NCBI GenBank assembly: GCA_026418315.1
Contig: JAOABO010000036.1
Span: 1 to 13,246, forward strand
DNA: 13,246 bases
Source: Bacteroidia bacterium
Lineage (GTDB): Bacteria > Bacteroidota > Bacteroidia > B-17B0 > Aurantibacillaceae
Reading direction: 5' to 3'
Below the pieces are notes generated by a model. That model searched no databases. It saw only the letters and a list, made by a program, of their open reading frames with translations, and had not been told where the DNA came from. The position numbers were made by a program, and so were the translations under genes. Positions 1-5,730 of the stretch are shown piece by piece. Positions within the stretch are counted from its first letter, which is position 1, and every line of letters begins with the position of its first letter.

Positions 1-230
1 AACTCGGCAATTAATTGATGTGCTTGATTGGGCTGTGCTTCCATGCATTGTTTCCTTCGCATATTATAAAATTCAAGTACTAATTGAGGATTTTTATGCC
101 ACGCTTCTGGCGTAGCCACCTCTTCTATCGGATAATTTTCCCATAAGCCATCATTATCTCTGAAAGTTTTAAGCCCACTTTCTGCACTAACTCCTGCACC
201 TGTAAATACTACAATATGTTTTGACATCAT
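1..230 (-). CDS. cobB: NAD-dependent protein deacylase, sirtuin (CobB-like), 5' part only
   Basis: This is the N-terminal 76 codons of a Sir2-family enzyme; the gene runs off the left edge. Sirtuins remove acyl groups from lysines using NAD+, giving nicotinamide and O-acyl-ADP-ribose. The N-terminus shows the NAD-binding GAGVSAESG motif (about residues 10-18), then TFRDNDGLW, ATPEAW and FYNMRRKQ. The Tyr54-x-x-Arg57 pair (numbering from the second Met) matches the Tyr/Arg pair of E. coli CobB and SIRT5 that binds succinyl/malonyl-lysine, so desuccinylase activity is likely. Translation could begin at either of two adjacent ATG codons (230 or 227). The promoter lies just upstream, and the gene diverges from the acyl-CoA reductase gene. 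Family assignment is firm; the C-terminal half, with its zinc site and catalytic His, is not visible. Confidence 0.92.
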   Translation of the reverse strand, partial: MMSKHIVVFTGAGVSAESGLKTFRDNDGLWENYPIEEVATPEAWHKNPQLVLEFYNMRRKQCMEAQPNQAHQLIAE

Positions 231-244
231 ATATCTTTTTTTTG

Positions 245-272
245 CAAATATAAATCATTTCTTTAAAATCAA
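245..272 (-). promoter_or_regulatory. Bacteroidota-type promoter of the sirtuin gene
   Basis: On the minus strand, TATATTTG (245-252) fits the TAnnTTTG -7 box exactly. A TTG (270-272) sits 17 bases further upstream as a possible -33 element, within the known spacing range. Transcription would begin near 238, leaving a leader of about 8-11 bases. Confidence 0.6.
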
Positions 273-292
273 GCATTATAATTATTTAACCT

Positions 293-300
293 TATTTTTG
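293..300 (+). promoter_or_regulatory. Bacteroidota-type -7 box of the acyl-CoA reductase gene
   Basis: TATTTTTG is an exact TAnnTTTG match on the plus strand, 18 bases before the ATG at 319. I see no clear TTG -33 element at the usual distance. Its position argues against a TTG start codon at 298, which would lie inside the box. Confidence 0.5.
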
Positions 301-318
301 CGACATATTAGTTTTACT

Positions 319-1332
319 ATGATTTATCAAAGTTTTATTCAACTATCTGAAATATTGAAAAGATATCTTCGCCACGATTTTAATTCTGAATATACTTCTT
401 ATATTCAAAACTCTATTCAACAAGCAGAAATTAATAACCCCTGGTTTATTGAAAAATTTACGCGAGTCATGCTTTCTCACATCAGTGATCTAACATCAAA
501 AGAAAGCATAGAAAAATACGTGTCAGATTGGACCCCTGCTAAAAAGCCAAAAAACATTCTGGTTATTGCTGCCGGTAATGTACCCATGGTGTCTTTTCAT
601 GATGCCATGACCGTGCTTTTATCAGGACATCGTTTAATGTTCAAACCATCATCCAAAGACACCGTTTTAATGGAAATGATATTAAACATATTACAAAAAA
701 TTAATCCATCGCTCCATAATAAAATAATTATTCTGAAATCAACTATTTCCTTAAACGAAATAAACGCTGTCATTGCTACGGGCACCAATAATACCGCATT
801 GCAAATACATCAATATTTTTCAAAATATCCTAGAATAGTCAGAAACAACAGAACATCTCTTGCAATTATTCATGACACCATCACCAATGATGAGTTAAAA
901 AAACTGGCAGATGATATATTTTTATTTTTTGGACTAGGGTGTAGAAATGTATCTAAAATTTTTATACCCCATCATTTTGACATTCAAAAAATATTTCAAT
1001 CTCTTTACCATTACAATTTTGTAATGCAACACCACAAATACATGAATAACTACGATTATTACCGAAGTATATATTTACTAAACAAAGAATCATTTTTAGA
1101 AAATAATTTTTTAATCCTTAAAGAAAGTCAACAACTACACGCTCCTGTAGCCAATCTTTTTTATGAAAAATACCATACTCTTTCAGAAGTAGAAAATTAT
1201 ATTTCTCAATATCAGAATGATATTCAAACCATTGTTAGCTCCCAACACACAGCATTTGGAAAAGCCCAATTTCCGGATATAAACGACTTTGCAGATGGCA
1301 TTAATACAAAAGAGTTTTTAATCAATTTATAG
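319..1332 (+). CDS. LuxC-family acyl-CoA reductase
   Basis: The protein (337 aa from ATG 319) belongs to the LuxC/acyl-CoA reductase family, NADPH-dependent enzymes that reduce a fatty acyl group to an aldehyde through a cysteine thioester. Visible family marks are NILVIAAGNVP followed by a hydrophobic stretch and FKPSSKD (nucleotide-binding fold), ATGTNN, and GLGCRNVSKIF, whose Cys208 is the candidate nucleophile. It is well shorter than V. harveyi LuxC (about 480 aa), as expected of the compact Bacteroidota relatives. An in-frame TTG at 298 would add seven residues but lies inside the -7 box, so ATG 319 is preferred. No luxD, luxE or luciferase gene is nearby, so bioluminescence is not implied. 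The physiological substrate is unknown. It is divergent from the sirtuin gene and seems to be transcribed alone. Confidence 0.82.
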   Translation: MIYQSFIQLSEILKRYLRHDFNSEYTSYIQNSIQQAEINNPWFIEKFTRVMLSHISDLTSKESIEKYVSDWTPAKKPKNILVIAAGNVPMVSFHDAMTVLLSGHRLMFKPSSKDTVLMEMILNILQKINPSLHNKIIILKSTISLNEINAVIATGTNNTALQIHQYFSKYPRIVRNNRTSLAIIHDTITNDELKKLADDIFLFFGLGCRNVSKIFIPHHFDIQKIFQSLYHYNFVMQHHKYMNNYDYYRSIYLLNKESFLENNFLILKESQQLHAPVANLFYEKYHTLSEVENYISQYQNDIQTIVSSQHTAFGKAQFPDINDFADGINTKEFLINL

Positions 1333-1381
1333 TTTTTATTTATATCAAAATATGTTTCAATAGATTTTATTTATATTAAAA
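1330..1381 (+). repeat. Two AT-rich 21-bp direct repeats upstream of the peroxidase promoter
   Basis: Copies at 1330-1350 and 1361-1381 match at 19 of 21 positions and are offset by 31 bp, close to three helical turns. The first copy contains the TAG stop of the acyl-CoA reductase gene. They lie upstream of the peroxidase promoter and could be a tandem regulator site. The composition is almost all A and T, so chance similarity is possible. Confidence 0.35.
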
Positions 1382-1427
1382 AAATTTTTTTCTATTTGGA
1401 ATTAGCAAGTGTTGTACCTTATTTTTG
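1378..1427 (+). promoter_or_regulatory. Promoter of the cytochrome c peroxidase gene
   Basis: TATTTTTG (1420-1427) is an exact TAnnTTTG -7 box, and TTTG (1395-1398) lies 21 bases upstream as the -33 element. Directly before the -33 box is a run of seven A followed by seven T (1378-1391), resembling an UP-element A/T tract. This is the best-formed promoter in the window. Transcription would start near 1434, about 10 bases before the ATG. Confidence 0.72.
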
Positions 1428-1443
1428 TAAAAAATTTTTGTAT

Positions 1444-2493
1444 ATGAAAAAGTTAGTCATTTCAGGATTCAGTGCCTTATTAATTGCTTCCTGTTCTTCT
1501 GAAAACAAAGAACAAACAAACAATAATCAAAATAATACTGAACAAGAAAGCAAAAGATACGATGATGCCCTAGCCGATAAACTGTCCGTATTTGAACCAT
1601 TAGAACCAAAAGATACATTAAATCCTGCCCTTGTAAAGCTGGGCCATCATCTCTACTTTGACAATCAACTTTCACGCAAACAAACCATGAGCTGTAACAC
1701 CTGCCATAATCTTTCTACTTTTGGTGTAGATAACAATCCAACTTCAAAAGGAGAAGAGGGAAAGTTCGGCGACAGGAACTCCCCTACCGTTCTCAATGCC
1801 GCCATTCATTCAGCACAATTTTGGGACGGAAGAGCAGCCACTGTGGAAGAACAAGCAGGTATGCCTATTCTTAATCCAATAGAAATGAACATACCTAATG
1901 AAAAATTTCTGATAGACCGTCTTAAAAAATCAGAGACGTACAAAAAACTATTTAAAGAAGCATTCCCAAATGACAAAGACCCTATTACATACAACAATCT
2001 GAAAAAGGCAATTGGTACTTTTGAAAGAAAATTAATTACTCCTTCTCGCTTTGATGATTATTTAAAAGGAAACAAAAATGCCTTAAGCGTTGAAGAGAAA
2101 AAAGGATTACTGACCTTCATTACTACCGGCTGTACCACTTGTCATAATGGCCAGGGCATTGGCGGACAAATGTTCCAAAAATTTGCTGTATATGGTAATT
2201 ATTGGGATTATACAAAAAGTACAAAAATTGACAGTGGCCGAGTAAAAATTACCAAAATGCCAGGAGACAAATTCGTATTTAAAGTTCCTTCATTAAGAAA
2301 TATAGAAAAAACTTATCCTTACTTTCACGACGGAAGCATAAAGGATTTGAAAGAAGCTGTAAAGATTATGGCAAAAGCCCAACTGAATAAAGATTTATCA
2401 GATGAAGAAGTTACAGATATTGTCAACTTTCTAAAATCCCTTACCGCTGACATTCCTGACGAATATAAAAAAGCCCCTGAGGTAAAACTATAA
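1444..2493 (+). CDS. Di-haem cytochrome c peroxidase / MauG-family lipoprotein
   Basis: The protein (349 aa) is a bacterial di-haem cytochrome c peroxidase, expected to reduce H2O2 to water in the periplasm using electrons from a small cytochrome or other donor. It starts with a lipoprotein signal (MKKLVISGFSALLIASC, lipidated Cys17) and a Ser/Asn/Gln/Glu-rich linker. Two c-haem motifs are visible: CNTCH at residues 84-88 and CTTCH at 230-234. Other family marks are WDGRA, NPIEM and FKVPSLRN followed by PYFHDGS. The start is ATG 1444, which gives the clean signal peptide and follows the promoter; an upstream in-frame TTG at 1396 overlaps the -33 box and is rejected. It appears to be a single-gene unit with its own promoter and terminator. 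MauG-type protein oxidation is an alternative, less likely without a partner gene. Confidence 0.93.
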   Translation: MKKLVISGFSALLIASCSSENKEQTNNNQNNTEQESKRYDDALADKLSVFEPLEPKDTLNPALVKLGHHLYFDNQLSRKQTMSCNTCHNLSTFGVDNNPTSKGEEGKFGDRNSPTVLNAAIHSAQFWDGRAATVEEQAGMPILNPIEMNIPNEKFLIDRLKKSETYKKLFKEAFPNDKDPITYNNLKKAIGTFERKLITPSRFDDYLKGNKNALSVEEKKGLLTFITTGCTTCHNGQGIGGQMFQKFAVYGNYWDYTKSTKIDSGRVKITKMPGDKFVFKVPSLRNIEKTYPYFHDGSIKDLKEAVKIMAKAQLNKDLSDEEVTDIVNFLKSLTADIPDEYKKAPEVKL

Positions 2494-2516
2494 GATACCT
2501 TGAATTGCTTAAAAAC

Positions 2517-2547
2517 AAAAAGCGTCGCCCTTTTGCGACGCTTTTTT
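2517..2547. terminator. Bidirectional intrinsic terminator between peroxidase gene and efp
   Basis: GCGTCGC (2522-2528) pairs perfectly with GCGACGC (2535-2541) around a six-base loop. The stem is flanked by five A on the left and six T on the right (2542-2547), so it can end transcription from either side. It lies 23 bases after the peroxidase stop and 27 bases past the efp stop. Its GC-rich stem stands out from the AT-rich surroundings. Confidence 0.92.
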
Positions 2548-2568
2548 ATTTGTACCGTTATTGTTCCT

Positions 2569-3135
2569 TTACTTCTTTATTCTTTCTACATATTGACCTG
2601 TTCTGGTATCTACCTTAATCCAATCTCCAACATCACAAAACAAAGGCACCATCACTTCTGCGCCAGTATCAATAGTAGCGGGCTTCATAGCATTAGTGGC
2701 AGTATCACCTTTTAAACCCGGCTCAGTATAAGTGATTTCTGCCTCAATAAAAGTAGGTGGTTCAGCAAGAATAACATTCTCTCCTTCCTCAAAAGTAACT
2801 TTTACTTCTATACCTTCTTTTAAGAATTTTCTTCCTTCACCAAACAAACTAAGTGGAATATGAATTTGTTCAAAGGTCTCGTTATCCATTACTACTGCAA
2901 AGTCACCATCCGGGTAAATGTACTGCATCATTTTATATTCAACATGTACTACTTCTACCTGTTCACCACTTCTAAAGCGGTTTTCTGCAAGTTTTCCGGT
3001 TTTTAAATTACGCATCTTTGCCTGATAAAATGCTCTTAAATTTCCTGGAGTTCTATGCTCATATTCTAAAATTTGCATAAGTTCGCCATTAAAGCGAATA
3101 ATAGAACCTACTCCAATGTCTCCTGTATCTGCCAT
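2569..3135 (-). CDS. efp: Elongation factor P with an atypical loop tip
   Basis: EF-P (188 aa, full family length) binds between the ribosomal P and E sites and rescues ribosomes stalled at polyproline. All three domains are evident: an N-terminal KOW-like domain (about 1-64), a central OB domain with MQYIYPDGD and the FEQ segment, and a C-terminal OB domain with ATNAMKPATIDTGAEVMVPLF and the DWIKVDTRTGQYV end. The tip of domain I normally reads P-G-K-G, where Lys34 of E. coli is beta-lysylated, or carries Arg in rhamnosylated forms. Here it reads RTPGNLRAF, so Asn32 occupies that position. No EpmA, EpmB or EarP gene lies nearby. The gene is convergent with the peroxidase gene and divergent from the DUF4290-murA set. 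Confidence 0.97.
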   Translation of the reverse strand: MADTGDIGVGSIIRFNGELMQILEYEHRTPGNLRAFYQAKMRNLKTGKLAENRFRSGEQVEVVHVEYKMMQYIYPDGDFAVVMDNETFEQIHIPLSLFGEGRKFLKEGIEVKVTFEEGENVILAEPPTFIEAEITYTEPGLKGDTATNAMKPATIDTGAEVMVPLFCDVGDWIKVDTRTGQYVERIKK

Positions 3136-3149
3136 AATTTTTTTGGCTG

Positions 3150-3157
3150 CAATAATA
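3150..3157 (-). promoter_or_regulatory. Possible -7 box of efp
   Basis: On the minus strand the bases read TATTATTG, one mismatch from TAnnTTTG, 14 bases before the efp ATG. I see no TTG at a standard -33 distance, so this is only a candidate. Confidence 0.3.
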
Positions 3158-3219
3158 CAATTTTTTATTCACAATTGTATGTGAGTAAAATCATTTAAAT
3201 AATATCCTATAAAAAGAAT

Positions 3220-3227
3220 TATATTTG
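3220..3227 (+). promoter_or_regulatory. -7 box for the DUF4290-murA gene set
   Basis: TATATTTG is an exact TAnnTTTG match, with transcription expected near 3234 and a leader of about 29 bases to ATG 3263. No clear TTG -33 element is present; the region at that distance reads ATTTAA. Confidence 0.5.
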
Positions 3228-3262
3228 TGCATATTTTATGGACATAAAAAACCATATCCAAC

Positions 3263-3898
3263 ATGGAAGAACTAAAATATAATACAGAATTAGAACCTAT
3301 AAGATTACCTGAATATGGTAGAGTAATACAAAACATGGTCAACTACTGCATGTCTATAGAAGATAGAAATAAACGGAATGAGTGTGCTAAAATGGTGGTT
3401 AAAATCATGGGCCAATTGCATCCCAACACTAACAACATGCAGAATTATGAACAAAAATTGTGGGACCATCTTTTCATTATTTCTGATTTCAAATTAGATG
3501 TAGATTCTCCGTATCCTAAACCTAATCCTAACTTAATCCATGAAAAACCCGAGCCATTAACTTATGTAAATAATAAAATCAACTTTTTGTATTATGGCAA
3601 AAATGTTGAAAATATTATAAAAGTTCTTGACAAAGTAGACAACCCCGAAGAAAAAGAATATTATATCATGGTAACCGCCAACTACATGAAAAAATTACAA
3701 AACATGTGGAACAAAGAAGCTAATATAAAAGACAACATTATATTTCAACACCTGAAACAAATTTCTGAAGGAAAAATTGACTTAGACCCTAATGTTGTAC
3801 AATTAGATGAAGACGCAAGAATGTCTAATCGTAAAAAAAACTTCAAACAAAAATATCAGCATAAAAGAAGACACAATAACGGGAACAAAAATCATTAA
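3263..3898 (+). CDS. DUF4290 family protein upstream of murA
   Basis: This 211-aa protein matches the DUF4290 family, conserved in Bacteroidota and of unknown function. Recognisable segments are NTELEPIRLPEYGR near the N-terminus, MGQLHPNTNN, KLWDHLFIISDFKLDVDSPYP and the LYYGKNVENII stretch. It has no signal peptide or membrane segment, so it is probably cytoplasmic. The C-terminal 30 residues are strongly basic (KKNFKQKYQHKRRHNNGNK), which suggests contact with nucleic acid or an acidic partner, although this is inference. Only 8 bases separate it from murA, so the two are almost certainly co-transcribed. That link hints at a role in envelope growth, which I cannot prove. An out-of-frame 14-codon reading frame beginning at 3238 overlaps the start. 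Confidence 0.85.
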   Translation: MEELKYNTELEPIRLPEYGRVIQNMVNYCMSIEDRNKRNECAKMVVKIMGQLHPNTNNMQNYEQKLWDHLFIISDFKLDVDSPYPKPNPNLIHEKPEPLTYVNNKINFLYYGKNVENIIKVLDKVDNPEEKEYYIMVTANYMKKLQNMWNKEANIKDNIIFQHLKQISEGKIDLDPNVVQLDEDARMSNRKKNFKQKYQHKRRHNNGNKNH

Positions 3899-3906
3899 AC
3901 CTATCT

Positions 3907-5211
3907 ATGGCTATATTTGAAGTTGCTGGAGGTAAAAAACTTAAAGGAGAAATTATTCCTCAGGGTGCAAAAAACGAGGCCTTGCAGGTAATATGTGCTG
4001 TATTACTCACCAAAGAAAAAGTTACAATATCCAATATTCCTGAAATAGTAGATGTACTCAATTTAATTGACTTATTAAAAGGATTAGGTGTCAAAGTTGA
4101 AAAAATTTCTCAAGATACTTATTCATTTCAGGCCGATCATATCAATATTGATTATCTCATTTCCCCAGAATTCAAAAGTAAAGGAGGTAGTTTAAGGGGC
4201 TCATTAATGCTCGTAGGTCCTCTTTTAGCAAGATTCGGTAAAGCATACATGGCAAAGCCAGGTGGAGATAAAATAGGCAGAAGAAGAATAGACACTCACA
4301 TCATTGGCTTACAGAATCTTGGAGCCCAATTTCATCATGACCCAAAATCAGATACGTACATAGGTATAGCAGATAAACTCAAAGGATGTTACATGCTATT
4401 AGATGAGGCCTCGGTAACTGGTACCGCTAACATTATTATGGCAGCCGTTTTAGCCGAAGGCACCACTACCATATACAACGCCGCGTGTGAACCTTACATT
4501 CAGCAATTGTGTAAAATGCTGAATTCAATGGGAGCAAAAATTTCAGGCATTGGCTCTAATTTACTTACCATTGAAGGTGTTTCATCCTTAAAGGGTACTG
4601 AACACCGCTTATTGCCAGATATGATAGAAGTGGGCTCATTTATTGGACTGGCAGCAGTTACCCAATCAGAAATCACCATCAAAAATGTGGGCTATGAGCA
4701 TTTAGGGCAAATACCTGCAGTGTTCAAAAGATTAGGGATACAAATGGAAAGAAAAGGAGATGATATATACATTCCTGAAAATGAACATTATCAAATTGAC
4801 ACTTATTTAGACGGCTCCACACTTACCATCTATGACAATATATGGCCGGGCTTTACTCCGGATTTAATAAGTATCGCCCTTGTTACAGCTATTCAGGCAG
4901 AAGGTACTGTACTCATACACCAAAAAATGTTTGAGAGCAGATTGTTTTTTGTAGATCGTCTTATTGAAATGGGAGCACAAATTATTTTATGCGACCCACA
5001 CAGAGCAGTGGTCATAGGATTAAACAGAAAACATTCTTTGCGAGGTATTCAAATGGCTTCGCCGGATATAAGGGCCGGTGTTGCACTTCTCATAGCAGCA
5101 CTTTCTGCCAAAGGAAAAAGCACTATTTACAATATCAATCAAATAGACAGGGGATACCAATTTATTGATAAAAGATTACAGGCATTAGGTGCAGAAATTA
5201 TCAGAAAATGA
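3907..5211 (+). CDS. murA: UDP-N-acetylglucosamine 1-carboxyvinyltransferase, Cys-to-Asp variant
   Basis: MurA (434 aa) transfers enolpyruvate from PEP to UDP-GlcNAc, the first committed step of peptidoglycan synthesis, in the cytoplasm. The N-terminal pair Lys22-Asn23 (QGAKNEAL), the SLRGSLMLVGPLLARFG segment, VTGTANIIMAA, EPYI and the PGFTPD segment with the general base Asp319 are all present. The active-site loop, usually PGGCxIGxRPxDxH, reads PGGDKIGRRRIDTH: Asp121 replaces the cysteine that fosfomycin alkylates. In M. tuberculosis, Chlamydia and Borrelia MurA the same Cys-to-Asp change leaves the enzyme active and intrinsically fosfomycin-resistant, so this one is predicted to be active and resistant. 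It follows the DUF4290 gene by 8 bases and overlaps the next gene by 4 (ATGA), implying translational coupling. Confidence 0.97.
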   Translation: MAIFEVAGGKKLKGEIIPQGAKNEALQVICAVLLTKEKVTISNIPEIVDVLNLIDLLKGLGVKVEKISQDTYSFQADHINIDYLISPEFKSKGGSLRGSLMLVGPLLARFGKAYMAKPGGDKIGRRRIDTHIIGLQNLGAQFHHDPKSDTYIGIADKLKGCYMLLDEASVTGTANIIMAAVLAEGTTTIYNAACEPYIQQLCKMLNSMGAKISGIGSNLLTIEGVSSLKGTEHRLLPDMIEVGSFIGLAAVTQSEITIKNVGYEHLGQIPAVFKRLGIQMERKGDDIYIPENEHYQIDTYLDGSTLTIYDNIWPGFTPDLISIALVTAIQAEGTVLIHQKMFESRLFFVDRLIEMGAQIILCDPHRAVVIGLNRKHSLRGIQMASPDIRAGVALLIAALSAKGKSTIYNINQIDRGYQFIDKRLQALGAEIIRK

Positions 5212-5729
5212 AAAGAATCATTATTTTGCTATTATCCATATCTATTCAATCTTATCTTGCAGGACAGGAAAAATCTGTACCTGAAGGAATTAATCCGGGC
5301 TATAAAGCCATAGACATCGCATTACCTAACCTGAATGATAGTATCATTAAATTAAGCAGTTTACGGGGCTATTATGTTTTGGTAGATTTTTGGGCTAGTT
5401 GGTGTGGTCCATGCAGAATGAAAAATCCTCAAATTGTAGAATTGTATTATACTTTCAAAAACACAGCATTCAAAGACGCCAAAGGATTTGTTATTTATAG
5501 CGTTTCTCTTGATTATTCTAAAAAAGCATGGGAAAAAGCAATTATTGTGGATAACTTAAAGTGGCCATATCATGTCAGTGATTTGAAGGGTTGGAACTCT
5601 GTTGCTGCAAATAATTATCAAATCACATCTATTCCAAATAATGTACTGATTGACCCCAATGGCATCATCATTGGCAGAGGATTATCTGAACAACAAATTG
5701 CAAAAATTTTAAATTCCAAAAAAAAATAA
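5208..5729 (+). CDS. TlpA/ResA-like periplasmic thioredoxin
   Basis: This 173-aa protein has an N-terminal signal peptide (MKRIIILLLSISIQSYLAG) followed by one redoxin/thioredoxin domain. The FWASWCGPC motif (Cys66, Cys69) gives an intact dithiol site, and SIPNNVLID supplies the cis-proline loop. Such proteins act as thiol-disulfide oxidoreductases outside the cytoplasmic membrane, for example in cytochrome c maturation or protein reduction. The partner here is unknown. Its start overlaps the murA stop (ATGA), and the next gene begins one base after its stop, so it sits in the middle of a tight set. Nine A residues (5718-5726) encode its last three lysines before TAA. The downstream gene begins with a related domain that lost the cysteines, suggesting a tandem duplication. 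Confidence 0.9.
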   Translation: MKRIIILLLSISIQSYLAGQEKSVPEGINPGYKAIDIALPNLNDSIIKLSSLRGYYVLVDFWASWCGPCRMKNPQIVELYYTFKNTAFKDAKGFVIYSVSLDYSKKAWEKAIIVDNLKWPYHVSDLKGWNSVAANNYQITSIPNNVLIDPNGIIIGRGLSEQQIAKILNSKKK

Positions 5730-5730
5730 T

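Noticed and set aside
298..318. TTG start at 298 for the acyl-CoA reductase
   Set aside because: The TTG is the end of the -7 promoter box, and the seven extra residues add no family homology; ATG 319 is preferred.
1..1332. Sirtuin as part of an anti-phage defence system
   Set aside because: The visible part is a compact CobB-like deacylase, not a large Sir2 fused to effector domains, and no defence gene is adjacent.
1378..1391. A7T7 run as an intrinsic terminator for the acyl-CoA reductase gene
   Set aside because: An A/T-only 14-bp palindrome with no GC stem or loop is unlikely to terminate; its place before the -33 box better suits a promoter tract.
1396..1443. TTG start at 1396 for the peroxidase
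   Set aside because: It lies within the -33 box and would hide the lipoprotein signal peptide that begins cleanly at ATG 1444.
2500..2715. Plus-strand 71-codon open frame between the peroxidase gene and efp
   Set aside because: It reads through the terminator hairpin and lies antisense to the 3' end of efp, a firmly identified gene; the protein resembles no family.
3171..3178. ACAATTGT palindrome in the efp/DUF4290 spacer as an operator
   Set aside because: Eight AT-rich bases with no extension of symmetry are expected by chance in this composition.
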